A DNA stretch of 64,000 bases from Planctomycetota bacterium (GTDB lineage Bacteria; Planctomycetota; Planctomycetia; JALXBF01), in NCBI GenBank assembly GCA_026991575.1, contig JALXBF010000033.1, positions 1-64,000 of the forward strand, read 5' to 3'. A program made the translations under genes and the position numbers. Under the pieces are notes generated by a model that was not told the origin of the DNA, did not search any database, and was given only the letters and a program-made list of their open reading frames with translations. Below are positions 9,044-18,696 of this stretch, one piece after another (within the stretch, counting starts at the first letter, position 1; the number at the start of each line of letters is the position of its first letter).

Positions 9044-10791
9044 TCGCGTGCGCCGGACCCGTCGCTGGCCGAGCGGGCGATCAGTTTGCGGGCGCTCTGC
9101 AGCGTGGCGGCTGTGTCGGAGGAGGAGGGCGGCGATTCGAACGGTTCGTCGGGCTGTTGCGGTGGCTGGTAGTGCAACGGGATGGTTACCGTGAAGGTGC
9201 TGCCTGCGCCGACGGTGCTCTCCAGGCTGACGTCGCCGCCCAGCAGCCGCGATAGCTCGCGCACGATGGACAGCCCCAGGCCGGTACCGGGATACTCACG
9301 GGTCAGCAGCGAGTCGCCACGCTGGGTTAAGTGCGTGCCCTGGCGGAACTTCTCGAAGATCCGTTCGCGGTCCTCAGGCGGGATGCCTACGCCGGTGTCT
9401 CGCACAGCAAGCACTAGCTTATCGCCCTCGACCCGCGCGATCACCGTGACCTTGCCTCCCTCGGGAGTGAACTTCACTGCGTTGGACAGCAGGTTGTAGA
9501 GGATCTGCTGGATCTTGGCCGGGTCCTGATATGCCTTGGGCAGTTCCGGCTCCAGCTCCGAGCTGACTTCGATCCGCTTGCGGTCCGCCATGGGGCGGAT
9601 CATACTGATCATGCCGTCAACGATTTCCCCCACCGAAATCCACTCGGGCCGCACTTCCATGCGGTTGCTTTCCATCTTGGCCAGGTCCAGCAGGTCGTTA
9701 ACGATTGCCAGCAGCTGCTTGCCCGCGGTCTGAATGTGCTGGGCAAACCGCCGCTCGCGATCGGAGAGCCGCGAGCTGCTGGCGAGGATTTCGCTGAAGC
9801 CGATCACCGAATTCAGCGGCGTGCGCAGCTCGTGGCTCATCGTGGTCAGGAACTCGCTCTGGCGCCGGTACAGCTCATGGAGCGCCATGTTCGCCTTGGC
9901 CAGTTCGTCGACTTTGGCATCGAGCTCGCGGTTGGCACTGCGTAGCTCCTCCTGCATGACCACCAGATTGCGCAGCATCCGGTTGAACGCGTGGCTTAGT
10001 TCCTCGAACTCGTCGCCGGTCTGGATGTCGGCGCGCACATTGAGTTGGCCGGCGGCGATCTGTTCGCTCACTTCCTTCAGGTGCTTCACGGGTTTGGCGA
10101 TGACGTAGCGCACGATGACCAGGAAGATGACCATGGCGACCAGGGCGGTGAGGGTGGCCATAGCCAGGAGGATGGCGCGATTCTCTTCGATCTCGTCGCT
10201 GGGGGGGAAGCTGATGCTGACGGCGGCCATCAGGTCGCCTTCGTTCGCCAGAGGTTTGACGGCGAGGTTCGGTGGTGGGCCGTGGCAGAGGATGCAGGTC
10301 TTCGTGGCGCGAATGGCGCCGATGTATCGCCGCTGGCTTCCTCCAATGAACAGCTCGTTCGCGCGCCGCTGTCTGCTGAACAGCGCCAGCGCGTTCTTCT
10401 CGAGCTCGGTCTTCGCGGCCAGCTTCTTTGCTTCCTCCTCCGGCCGGGGGGACTCTGGTACGATGACCCGGTACCGGTACCCTTCGACGTGGATGGGCGC
10501 CAGTTCACTCCAGACCTCGTCGATGATCGGCCGAAAGTTCTTATCCGTCTCGAACAGCTCCAGGTGGTGCTTGAAGAAGACGGACCAGACGAGGATGCGC
10601 CCTGTGCTACGGGAGTGTTCGTCAAGCAGGGCCTCGCTCCGCCGCGCGTACCAGTAGAAGCTGCCTGCGATCAATGCCAGGAGGCAAGCGCCGAAGACAT
10701 AGCGGCACTTGCGCTCCAGGCTGGTCTCGCCCAGCAGGTGTTTGAACGTCCGGTACGACATGCGGCCATCCGTTCCACTCAGCCAGCCCAC
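9040..10791 (-). CDS. Membrane sensor histidine kinase with a CxxCH heme motif in the periplasmic sensor domain
   Basis: 583 residues. A membrane helix (~31-48) is followed by an extracytoplasmic domain of about 155 residues, a second helix (~206-230), HAMP (~231-283), a coiled coil, a HisKA domain with phospho-acceptor His320 (SHELRTPLNS) and a complete HATPase domain (DTGVGIPPEDRERIFEKF, GTGLGLSIV). The sensor domain resembles the DUF3365/Tll0287-like group and contains CILCH at 166-170, a c-type heme attachment motif, so it may sense redox state or a gas ligand. The GTG start overlaps the recG stop by one base (TAGTG); an ATG ten codons in (10761) is possible. No response regulator is adjacent. 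Confidence 0.9.
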   Translation of the reverse strand: MGWLSGTDGRMSYRTFKHLLGETSLERKCRYVFGACLLALIAGSFYWYARRSEALLDEHSRSTGRILVWSVFFKHHLELFETDKNFRPIIDEVWSELAPIHVEGYRYRVIVPESPRPEEEAKKLAAKTELEKNALALFSRQRRANELFIGGSQRRYIGAIRATKTCILCHGPPPNLAVKPLANEGDLMAAVSISFPPSDEIEENRAILLAMATLTALVAMVIFLVIVRYVIAKPVKHLKEVSEQIAAGQLNVRADIQTGDEFEELSHAFNRMLRNLVVMQEELRSANRELDAKVDELAKANMALHELYRRQSEFLTTMSHELRTPLNSVIGFSEILASSSRLSDRERRFAQHIQTAGKQLLAIVNDLLDLAKMESNRMEVRPEWISVGEIVDGMISMIRPMADRKRIEVSSELEPELPKAYQDPAKIQQILYNLLSNAVKFTPEGGKVTVIARVEGDKLVLAVRDTGVGIPPEDRERIFEKFRQGTHLTQRGDSLLTREYPGTGLGLSIVRELSRLLGGDVSLESTVGAGSTFTVTIPLHYQPPQQPDEPFESPPSSSDTAATLQSARKLIARSASDGSGARD

Positions 10792-12869
10792 TAACCTACG
10801 GCCGCAAGCTGAAGCCGCTGCCCGTAACGGGCCAGCAGCTCACGCCGTAGCGCCGCGTGCTCGGGCCGCCGCAACTGGGGATCAGCCCGCACCAGCTCAA
10901 AAGCGTCCTCTCGGGCCCACTGGACCAATTCCTGGTCACGTGCCAGATTCGCCACGCGCAACTCCGGCAAACCATGCTGCCGCGTGCCGAAGAACTCACC
11001 GGGCCCCCTGAGGCGAAGATCCGCCTCGGCAATCTCAAACCCGTCGGTCGTCGAGGCCAGCACGCGAAGACGTTCGCGAGCTTCCTCGCTCTTCGGCTCG
11101 GCTACCAGAAAACAATATCCCGGATGACTGCCCCGGGCAATGCGACCTCGCAGTTGGTGGAGCTGCGCAAGGCCGAAGCGGCTGGCATCATGGATGACCA
11201 TCACCGTCGCATTGGGCACGTCCACCCCCACTTCCACCACGGCCGTGGCGACCAGCAGATGAAGCTCGCCACGACGAAACTGATCCATGACCGCGTCCTT
11301 CTGAGCCTCACTCATTCGACCATGCACCAGCCCGACGCGGAAATCCCGAAACACGCCCAGCGCCAGCTCCGCCTGTAGCTGCTCAGCCGCCGCCAGCGCC
11401 TCGTCCGTCTCCTCAACCCGCGGGCAGATCACATACGCCTGCCGCCCTTCGGCCAGCTTCTCACGCACAAACGCATAGACTTCGGCCAACTGCTTCGGGC
11501 GCACAATCCGCGTCTCCACCGGCTGGCGCCCCGGCGGCAAGTCACGAATGATGCTGACGTCCAGGTCGCCGAAAACCGTCAGCGTCAGCGTCCGAGGAAT
11601 CGGCGTCGCAGTCATCACGAGATAGTGTGGTTCGCAGCCGGGTTGAGCCATCTGGCGAAAACGCGCCCGCTGGCGGACACCGAACTTGTGCTGCTCATCG
11701 ATCACGACCACGCCAAGCCGGTGAAAAACAACATCCTCCTGGATGATGGCGTGCGTACCCACCACCAGATCAACCTCGCCGTCACGGATCGCCTTCAACA
11801 GCCGCTCGCGTTCAGCACTGCTCAAGCTGCCGGTCAACAACGCGCGGCGCACCCGGCTGTGCGCAAGATACCGCTCCAGCGTCAGCCAGTGCTGACGGGC
11901 GAGCACCTCAGTCGGAGCCATCAACGCAGCCTGGTACCGGTTCGCGACCGCAACCAGCAGCACATAGGTGGCCACAACCGTCTTGCCCGCGCCCACGTCC
12001 CCCTGGACCAGCCGGTGCATGGGCCGAACAGACTGAAGGTCACGCACGGCGTCCGCAATCGCCGCGTTCTGGCCCGCGGTAAACGAGAACGGAAACAGGC
12101 GGCGAATGCGGCGATCGATTTCCTCCGTGACCCGCAGCGGCGGAGCACGACGTTCCCGGTCCATCTGGTGCCGGAGCACCGCAAAGGCAAGCTGGAAGAT
12201 CAGCAGTTCCTCGTAAGCCAACCGCCGCCGAGCCTGTTCGGCAGCCTCCAGCGACGGCGGAAAATGGACCTCACGCACCGCTTGGCCAGCAGGCGGCAAA
12301 CCGCGTTTGAGCAGGAGCTGGCGGGGCACAATCTCCGGCCACTGATCCGCACACTGGGCCAGAGCATGCTTCATGATGCGACGGAGCTCCTGCACGCGCA
12401 GGTCCTGCGTAAGCGGATAGACTGGCAGGAACGGGTCGGTGGGCAGCTCCCGGTCGATGCCAACAATCTGCGGATGCTTCATCTGGAGCTCATGACGGTA
12501 CCGTTCGACCTTGCCCGCGCAGATGATGCTCTGGCCCGGTTTCAGCCGTTCACCAATCTGCTCATAGTTGAACCAGATCAAATGGATGACGCCGGTCTTG
12601 TCCGAGACCCCCACGGTGACAATCTTCAGCCGGTCGTTCCCAACACTGCGCCGTTCGATGAAGAGAATGCGGCCCGCGATGACTGCCCACCGGTCCGGTA
12701 CCAGGTCCTGAATGGGCTGGATACGGCTGACATCCTCGTAGGATCGGGGCAAATGCAGCAGCAGGTCACGGACGGTGACGATGCCCAGTCGCCGCAGGAG
12801 AGCTGCCCGCCGCGGTCCGACACCCTTCAGATACTGAACGTCGCTCTCCAGATGTGTCGTCCCCGCCAT
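10791..12869 (-). CDS. recG: ATP-dependent DNA helicase RecG
   Basis: About 692 residues from the ATG at 12869, chosen because family members begin close to VQYLKGVGPRRAALLRRLGI; a longer GTG start at 12911 exists. The wedge/OB domain is N-terminal, then Walker A GDVGAGKT, PTEVLARQHW, a DEQH box (VIDEQHKFG), MTATPIPRTL, and the C-terminal helicase domain with LVATAVVEVGVDVPNA and QLRGRIARG. RecG remodels stalled replication forks and Holliday junctions. The downstream sensor kinase gene overlaps it by one base, so the two share a transcript. Confidence 0.96.
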   Translation of the reverse strand: MAGTTHLESDVQYLKGVGPRRAALLRRLGIVTVRDLLLHLPRSYEDVSRIQPIQDLVPDRWAVIAGRILFIERRSVGNDRLKIVTVGVSDKTGVIHLIWFNYEQIGERLKPGQSIICAGKVERYRHELQMKHPQIVGIDRELPTDPFLPVYPLTQDLRVQELRRIMKHALAQCADQWPEIVPRQLLLKRGLPPAGQAVREVHFPPSLEAAEQARRRLAYEELLIFQLAFAVLRHQMDRERRAPPLRVTEEIDRRIRRLFPFSFTAGQNAAIADAVRDLQSVRPMHRLVQGDVGAGKTVVATYVLLVAVANRYQAALMAPTEVLARQHWLTLERYLAHSRVRRALLTGSLSSAERERLLKAIRDGEVDLVVGTHAIIQEDVVFHRLGVVVIDEQHKFGVRQRARFRQMAQPGCEPHYLVMTATPIPRTLTLTVFGDLDVSIIRDLPPGRQPVETRIVRPKQLAEVYAFVREKLAEGRQAYVICPRVEETDEALAAAEQLQAELALGVFRDFRVGLVHGRMSEAQKDAVMDQFRRGELHLLVATAVVEVGVDVPNATVMVIHDASRFGLAQLHQLRGRIARGSHPGYCFLVAEPKSEEARERLRVLASTTDGFEIAEADLRLRGPGEFFGTRQHGLPELRVANLARDQELVQWAREDAFELVRADPQLRRPEHAALRRELLARYGQRLQLAAVG

Positions 12870-12911
12870 TACGGCCTCAGCATGCATGGTGCCCGATGCT
12901 CCCACGCCCAC

Positions 12912-13536
12912 CGAATTCTAGCGGCACGGCTGTCGGTTCCATGGGCAACCGGCCCTGGGGCGGGCACCCGTGAGCTACGGTTCAGGATCGGCAGGGGCGC
13001 ACCAGTGGCGACAGCCACGCCCCACGGCTCCGAGCCATGGGACCCGGCAGCCACCGCAGCGCGTCCCGGGCGGGTCAGCGAACCGAACGCACCGAGCCAG
13101 CGCCGAGCGTCGAGGGGATGTCCAGCAGCAAGAAGGTGGACTGCATCACGCTGCCAATGCTGCCCTTCCATGAGCCCGGGCGTGTCATCCGGTCAACCAA
13201 TCTGTCGTGGCTCTTCACAGTCGCGACCGGCGGTGCCTCTGTTCCGTAGGTAGTTGCGCTTCCAGGATGCAGGGGACGGGAACAGGGCGACGATGCACAT
13301 CGATACCACGTCTTACCGATTGAGGCCTACGTGTGACCGCCGTCGGTCATGCAAGAAGGCCGGGTGCGCGGCGATCTGGATAGCGCGGGTTGGCCGATGG
13401 TCCGGCGTACGGGATTTCGCGACCACGACAATCGGGATACAGCGTAACCCGGGGGGAGGCCTGGTCGGCAACGCCGAGGGCAGATGGGCACGATTGGGCG
13501 GGTGAGCGGTGGGCAAGTTCCGCATGGTCGCGACAG
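12912..13536. other. Gene-free stretch upstream of recG
   Basis: No credible gene was seen in these 625 bases. Several short open frames exist but have random-looking composition. The recG promoter should lie at the left end and the 3' end of the DUF3754-like gene lies to the right. Confidence 0.5.
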
Positions 13537-15081
13537 CTAGCGCCGGGTTGAGGCGTCCTCGTGCGGTGGCTCGCAGGTTTGCTTCAAGAGCTGCTCGACG
13601 GCTTGATCCAACGGCACAGGACGCCAGAACCCACGTTCATGCGTGGCCAGGCCAAGACGTTCCAGCTTCTCCAGCGCATCGCCCACTTCAAAATCCGCCC
13701 GCACGTTGAACCGCTCCAAGAGGAACTGTTCACACTGGACGTCCAGCTCCCTCTGGGTCGCTTCCCCGGCCAGCGCGAGAAACGCATACGCAAGCAATGC
13801 TTCCTTGTATTCCTGTTCCACCACGCAGTCCACCAAATAGAGAATGACGCCAAGGTCGTTGTCGCGGTGCTTCGAGTAGAGGGCGTCGGTGAGCAGGAGC
13901 ATGTACCGGTCCTTGGACACCTTGAACTGGAAGACGATCTTTGAGCCGTAGCCGGCCAACGAGACCAGCGTCATCAACAACACTACGGGGTTCAATAAGC
14001 TCGTCAACATCTTCATGGCCACGGCCACCAGGCCAGCCACGCCGGTGACGGTCAGTTTCACCAGATCCAGTGGCCGCATGGAGATCTTCTTGGCTGGGAA
14101 AATCACTTCCAGGTCGGACAGCGGAATGTCACGGTAGGCTCGGATCTGAAGAGGCTCCCGGGGCTGGCCGCCGTTGCTCCGCTGGCGACGGGCACGCTTC
14201 TCGGGAAGTAGCCGATACAGCAGGACGACTTCCTGGAACGAGGGCTCAACGATCGTGGTCTTGCGGAACAGGTTCTGGAGCCCGTAGCCGGCGGTACGCA
14301 GCGTTACCCGCCGCTTGCTGATCAGACCGTGGATCGACGAGTATGCGGTCCAGGCACGGTACGGTTCGTGGTGAGGATGTTCGGAGACAGCCTCGTGTGA
14401 GCCGGACGAGTGCCGCTGGCGGAACAGTCGCAGCGGCAGGCTGAGCAGACGGCCCAGCGTAACGAGCACGTCGCCCACGAGCAGATCGATTTTCTGCAGG
14501 ATGAACCGCCCCGTTTCCCGCTCCTCGCCCACGCCTCGAAAGAAAATCAGCATCCGGTCGCGTTGTGGTCCCTCCGGCAAACAGTCGCGCCACTCGGGGT
14601 GTTTCGCATAGAAGCGTTGCAGAAATCCGCCGTCCAGCCGATCCCAGTCGATCCGTAGTGGCAACATATAGAGGAAGTCATCGCGCTCGGCTTCAGTGAT
14701 CTGCTGGTAGGCCACTGGCCGGAAGTTTGCCCGTCGGAGGACTTGAAGGAAGTGGTCCAGAAACTCGTCCTCGGCGTCCTCTTTGCCATCCTGGTCATGC
14801 CACCAGTGGTCCGAGTCGGCGTGAATGTGGGACCAGCTTGCCTTCAGCCGCTCGGTCACCTGCCACATCTCCTGCGCGAAGCAGGTGCGTAGCAGGTAAC
14901 AGAATTGGGCCCACCTGCCTTCCGCGGAAATGATCCCGTCCTCGCAGAGGGCCCGGCGCAGCGCGAGTGCCGGTACCGGCAGGTAATGACCCGGAGCGAA
15001 CAGGATCCCGTCGGGCGAGGAATAGTAGGTCGCGTCGTCGGGGATCGCTTGTGTCGGTGCCTTCTCAGTCAGTTCGCTCAT
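13537..15081 (-). CDS. DUF3754 / TMEM143-like membrane protein
   Basis: 514 residues from the ATG at 15081, which overlaps the upstream gene's stop as ATGA. The protein has the DUF3754 pattern, including HYLPVPALALRRALCEDG near the start, FLYMLPLRIDWDRLD, and a later FRKTTIVEPSFQEVVLLYR followed by the central IRAYRDIPLSDLEVIFPAKKISMRP. Two hydrophobic segments (VTGVAGLVAVAM and LNPVVLLMTLVSLAGYG) anchor it in the membrane. Human TMEM143 is a mitochondrial relative. The biochemical function is unknown. It is the last gene of a four-gene overlapping run. Confidence 0.8.
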   Translation of the reverse strand: MSELTEKAPTQAIPDDATYYSSPDGILFAPGHYLPVPALALRRALCEDGIISAEGRWAQFCYLLRTCFAQEMWQVTERLKASWSHIHADSDHWWHDQDGKEDAEDEFLDHFLQVLRRANFRPVAYQQITEAERDDFLYMLPLRIDWDRLDGGFLQRFYAKHPEWRDCLPEGPQRDRMLIFFRGVGEERETGRFILQKIDLLVGDVLVTLGRLLSLPLRLFRQRHSSGSHEAVSEHPHHEPYRAWTAYSSIHGLISKRRVTLRTAGYGLQNLFRKTTIVEPSFQEVVLLYRLLPEKRARRQRSNGGQPREPLQIRAYRDIPLSDLEVIFPAKKISMRPLDLVKLTVTGVAGLVAVAMKMLTSLLNPVVLLMTLVSLAGYGSKIVFQFKVSKDRYMLLLTDALYSKHRDNDLGVILYLVDCVVEQEYKEALLAYAFLALAGEATQRELDVQCEQFLLERFNVRADFEVGDALEKLERLGLATHERGFWRPVPLDQAVEQLLKQTCEPPHEDASTRR

Positions 15082-15572
15082 CGGGTCCCCTGCGCCTCTC
15101 CAAGCTCGCCAGCCGACCCCTGCACCCGGTATTCTAGTTCGCGACAAAAGTCCTCGGGGATTGCCGGCGAGAGGCGAACGGGGAGGACCGGAGCGATGCC
15201 CAGGACCGGCAACCGTGGCAGCCGATAGCGTAGGACGACGGTGTCGTTGGAGAACGCAAAGTTCACCCCCGGTCCGAAGAGGGACCCGTGCCTCGTGGCC
15301 GACACGATGCGGTCATAGCGAAGCCGAACGCGGAACGGCGGGCAGACGATGAGCAGATCATCGTCGCGCAGCTCGTAAAAGGTGACGAACGGCAGGAGGA
15401 GTACCCACGCGGCCGCTGCCACAAGCAGCACGGCTGCTAGGTATGCCCCGATATCGGCAGGTGGCCAGACTGCCGACAGTATCAGCGCAGCGCACAGCGC
15501 CATGGTGGCGCTGAGGGCTCCGAGCACCCAGACGACCCACCGATCGGCTTTTGCCACGTAGCGGTCCGTCAA
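15078..15572 (-). CDS. Bacterial PH-domain membrane protein (bPH_4/DUF1200-like)
   Basis: 164 residues. Two membrane helices (VLGALSATMALCAALILSAV and YLAAVLLVAAAAWVLLLP) precede a small domain beginning FYELRDDDLLIVCPPFRVRLRYDRIVSA, the pattern of bacterial PH-like DUF1200/bPH_4 proteins. The start is a TTG (15572) overlapping the stop of the enolase-like gene; a GTG five codons later is an alternative. Such proteins are membrane-associated with unknown partners. It overlaps both neighbours, so it is co-translated with them. Confidence 0.75.
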   Translation of the reverse strand: MTDRYVAKADRWVVWVLGALSATMALCAALILSAVWPPADIGAYLAAVLLVAAAAWVLLLPFVTFYELRDDDLLIVCPPFRVRLRYDRIVSATRHGSLFGPGVNFAFSNDTVVLRYRLPRLPVLGIAPVLPVRLSPAIPEDFCRELEYRVQGSAGELGEAQGTR

Positions 15573-16978
15573 AACAGACTGCTCCGCGTCAGGAACGGCT
15601 CCTTGCGCGCTCGCCGATATACCTCGCGCCAGTGTTCCGTGCCGTCGTCGGGCACGAGCCGCGTCGTCACGCCGCGCTCGAAGTACGGCATCTTTCCTCG
15701 CTGGGCGAGCGTCAGCATGAAGTTCACCGCTCCCGTGTTGGCTATGTACATTCGCCGCCCGTCAGGCCAGCTTACCTCAATCAGACGCGGCGGTTCCGGA
15801 CGGCGCGGCGGCCGAGGCACGCGGAACCGGTCGATGACCGATGGATCGAGCGTGTAGCCCAGACCGGGGCCGTCCGGAACCGGTGCCATGCCTCGTCGCA
15901 CCGGGATCGGCCGGTCCAGTAGCTGGTGGACATACAACTGGTGGCAGTTGACCGCAGGCCACGTGGCGTGCGACAACACAGCCCCGAAGTGCAACGAGAA
16001 TGCGGCGGTCACGCCCGTCCCGACCAACTGCAACCAGAACGGCTTGTCGGCGATGGCGGCGACGTGTCCGGCTGCCAGCACCTGAGCCGCGCTCCCGCTG
16101 ACTACAAAACCGTCGCAGACGTCTTCGCGCAGCGCCACCAGCGGTGCGGGATTGCCGTAGTGCATGGCGATAGGCGTGCGGACCGCTGCCTTGATTCGTT
16201 TGTTTCCTGCCACATCTCCCTGTGGAATCGGTGTCTCGTAGATTCCCACCTGCGGGTACTGTTCCAGCTCCTTGAGGATCGGGATGGCGCGGTCGGCATC
16301 GAGCAGGGTGTCGTTGAAGTCGAGGTCGACTTTGAATTCTGCCGGCAGCGCCCGCGCGATCTGCTCCACCTGGGCCCACACGTCAAACCAGGGCCGCCCC
16401 TTCGTCTTGTACGCCAGGTAGCCGGACCGATACGCTTCTTTGCACTCGGCCACCATGTCCTCCGGCGGCATGTCGATATTCCACCACGACAGCGGCGTTT
16501 CGCGATGCACTTGCCGCCCCAGCAGGCGGTGGACAGGCACTTCCAGCGTGCGTGCCACCGCGTCGAACAAGGCCATCTGGAGCCCGGCACCGAGCGAGCG
16601 ATCCCAGAGGTACTCAGCGGCATTCTTTCCCAGCACCCGCCGGACGGCGGCCTCGGACGGCACACCCCAGGTGTAGAACAGTAGCGTCTCCCCGAGTCCG
16701 GTGACCCCACTGGCGAGTTTCACAAAACACAGCTCCGTGTATTGCCAGTGGGGAATCTCCCGAGCCATCGCGCGGGCGGGGACCGGCCGGAAGGGCACTT
16801 TCAGCGTGACCCGGTCGACATTGACGACGGTCAGGTGGCGGGAATGGCGGGCCAGGGCGCGGCGCAGCCACCAGTCCGAATAAGCGGCCGCTCCGACCAT
16901 GCAGCCCGTAAGCCAGCGGAGAAAGCGACGTCGTGTGGGCAGGGCGGAACGAGAGGAGTTCGCGTGAGGCTGTCGCAT
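15569..16978 (-). CDS. Tat-exported enolase-superfamily protein (mandelate racemase/muconate lactonizing-like)
   Basis: 469 residues from ATG 16978, chosen because it places a Tat signal (TRRRFLRWLTG) at residues ~15-25; a longer upstream frame would overlap yidD. The barrel shows YKTKGRPW (candidate base lysines), VDLDFND (first metal ligand) and YETPIPQ (second ligand). The position where the third acidic ligand normally follows reads RTPIAMHYG, with no Asp/Glu, so catalysis may be altered or lost. Export of this superfamily is uncommon. It lies 26 bases after yidD. Superfamily assignment is firm; the reaction is unknown. Confidence 0.82.
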   Translation of the reverse strand: MRQPHANSSRSALPTRRRFLRWLTGCMVGAAAYSDWWLRRALARHSRHLTVVNVDRVTLKVPFRPVPARAMAREIPHWQYTELCFVKLASGVTGLGETLLFYTWGVPSEAAVRRVLGKNAAEYLWDRSLGAGLQMALFDAVARTLEVPVHRLLGRQVHRETPLSWWNIDMPPEDMVAECKEAYRSGYLAYKTKGRPWFDVWAQVEQIARALPAEFKVDLDFNDTLLDADRAIPILKELEQYPQVGIYETPIPQGDVAGNKRIKAAVRTPIAMHYGNPAPLVALREDVCDGFVVSGSAAQVLAAGHVAAIADKPFWLQLVGTGVTAAFSLHFGAVLSHATWPAVNCHQLYVHQLLDRPIPVRRGMAPVPDGPGLGYTLDPSVIDRFRVPRPPRRPEPPRLIEVSWPDGRRMYIANTGAVNFMLTLAQRGKMPYFERGVTTRLVPDDGTEHWREVYRRARKEPFLTRSSLF

Positions 16979-17004
16979 GGCGTTGTGCTCCGCAGCCTGC
17001 TGCA

Positions 17005-17316
17005 TCAGGGTGGGTCTACGCCCCCGGGATGGAAGGGATGGCAGCGGGAGAGCCGGCGCACCGTCTTGGCCAGGCCCCGCACCGTGCCGTACCGTTTCAC
17101 CGCCTGCAAGCAGTACTCGCTGCAGGAGGGAATGAAGCGGCACTGCCCCCCCAGAAGCCAGCCGAGCGTCAGGCGGTAGGCGTACACCGCGGCGATGACC
17201 AAACAGACCCCTACGCGGTCCAGTGCGCGTAGGGCCCGTGAGAACGAGTACCGCGAGCCGGTTCCCGGGCCAGGTTCGCCCGACGCTGCATATTGTGTGT
17301 GGTTGTGCGCGGTCAT
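17005..17316 (-). CDS. yidD: Membrane protein insertion efficiency factor YidD
   Basis: 103 residues from ATG 17316; a longer frame upstream lacks family sequence. The core AVYAYRLTLGWLLGGQCRFIPSCSEY and RCHPFHPGGVDPP are the diagnostic YidD motifs with conserved cysteines. YidD assists YidC in inserting inner-membrane proteins and usually neighbours rnpA and yidC, neither of which is present here. It starts an operon-like run with the exported enolase-like gene. Confidence 0.9.
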   Translation of the reverse strand: MTAHNHTQYAASGEPGPGTGSRYSFSRALRALDRVGVCLVIAAVYAYRLTLGWLLGGQCRFIPSCSEYCLQAVKRYGTVRGLAKTVRRLSRCHPFHPGGVDPP

Positions 17317-17880
17317 GACTCGGCAGCTGGCCAGACCAGCTTCATGATACCGCAGCCGATCGCACCACGTGGCCCGCGTTGGGCCCCGCCGCGTCCAACG
17401 GGACAAGCTTCGCTAGCCAGAGCCACTGGGAGGTGTCGGTTCAGCTTTTGCGCGGCTGCAGTACGTCCACAGGTCTGGATCGGCCCAGGCACCCTCCGCG
17501 CAGAGGCCCAGCTCGTGACGATCTGAGTCCACAGCGTGTTCCGAGGCACCCGGAGCAAGAGCTGAAACGGCCCCCACCGTTCTCCCGTCGATGGTGTCGA
17601 AGGCGAAGCGATCGTAGCCCGTTGGCTGCAGGTGATCCAATGGCGGGCTGAGGGTATACTTGCCTTGGGAGCTAGTCTGGCTCTAGCGCAATCTCAGTAC
17701 GTCTGATCGTCTCGATCGGGCCCCGTTTTGCCTGACGAATCCTGGATACCGGCCTGGCCACCCACTCGCGGGGAGCCGATCTGGACAGGCCCTCAGCCCA
17801 GGGCGTGTTGGGACGGAGGCGACGCAAGCAGCTGAATTGAGCTCGCCTCCGCTTGGCTCAGTGCGTGGAGACCCGAGGCG
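17317..17880. other. Divergent gene-free region
   Basis: About 560 bases between yidD (minus) and the TIGR04255-like gene (plus). No convincing gene was seen. It should contain the promoters of both transcripts. Confidence 0.45.
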
Positions 17881-18696
17881 GTGACTGGGACAATTCCCAC
17901 GCCGATCAATCCTGGCCGTCAGGACGGCGACCCGCAGGGAGCGCCCGTCTCGCCGCCGGAGCGCCACTACGCGAAACCACCCCTGGTGGAAGTCCTGTGC
18001 GAACTGCATTTCAAGGGATCCAAGTGGGAGGCGACCGTTGCTGGACAGTTTTACGACAGAGTCAAGGAACGCTTCCCCGCCAAGCGAGAGGATGAACGAT
18101 ACCGGATCAGCTTCGGTTCAGGTTCCTACTCTGTAAGAGCCGAGATTGGGCGGCTTCCTCCAGTGATCCGGTTCGCGTCGGAGGATGGTCGACGGGTACT
18201 CCAAATAGCCCCAGACCTGTTGGTGGTGAACCAACTAGCCCCATACCCTGGCTTCGAAGCGTGGGAACCAGACATTTTCCTTGCGTTCAGGATCTTCCGC
18301 GAGCTGGCCCAGCCTGCAGAGGTCGCGTGGCTTGCCCTGCGTTACATCAACCAGATCATTGTTCCCGGCCCGGTAGACCGAATCAAAGAGTATTTCACCA
18401 TGTATCCACAGCTGCCCCAGACATTGGGCCGGGACACGCGACAATTTCTTTTGCGGGTCGAACTCGCCAGCTCGAGTCCTGAGCACCGATTCTTCATGGC
18501 CTTGGCAACGTGCGCAGTCGGCGAGGCCGATCAGGAAAGCTTCACTCTGGAATTGCACGATGTTGTGGAAAACGTGAACGCCCTCGATGAAGAGCGGATT
18601 AGGTGCCTCGTCCGCCAGGCTCATGCCAACATCGTGTGGGCGTTTGAGTCGGCGATAACGGACCGCTTACGCGAAGTTCTTGGAGTCCAAGACTAA
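17881..18696 (+). CDS. TIGR04255-family protein
   Basis: 271 residues, GTG start. The pattern PPLVEVLCELHF near residue 38, a central LQIAPDLLVVNQLAPYPGFEAWEP, and LRYINQIIVPG match the sporadically distributed TIGR04255 family, whose function is unknown. The stop overlaps the next start (TAATG), and the third gene of the run encodes a PIN-domain protein. The three genes look like one transcript, and the patchy distribution of the family fits a mobile or conflict-related cassette; that role is inference. Confidence 0.8.
   Translation: MTGTIPTPINPGRQDGDPQGAPVSPPERHYAKPPLVEVLCELHFKGSKWEATVAGQFYDRVKERFPAKREDERYRISFGSGSYSVRAEIGRLPPVIRFASEDGRRVLQIAPDLLVVNQLAPYPGFEAWEPDIFLAFRIFRELAQPAEVAWLALRYINQIIVPGPVDRIKEYFTMYPQLPQTLGRDTRQFLLRVELASSSPEHRFFMALATCAVGEADQESFTLELHDVVENVNALDEERIRCLVRQAHANIVWAFESAITDRLREVLGVQD

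Noticed and set aside
11625-13253. A 542-codon plus-strand frame over recG
   Set aside because: It is antisense to the clear RecG sequence and its translation has no family features.
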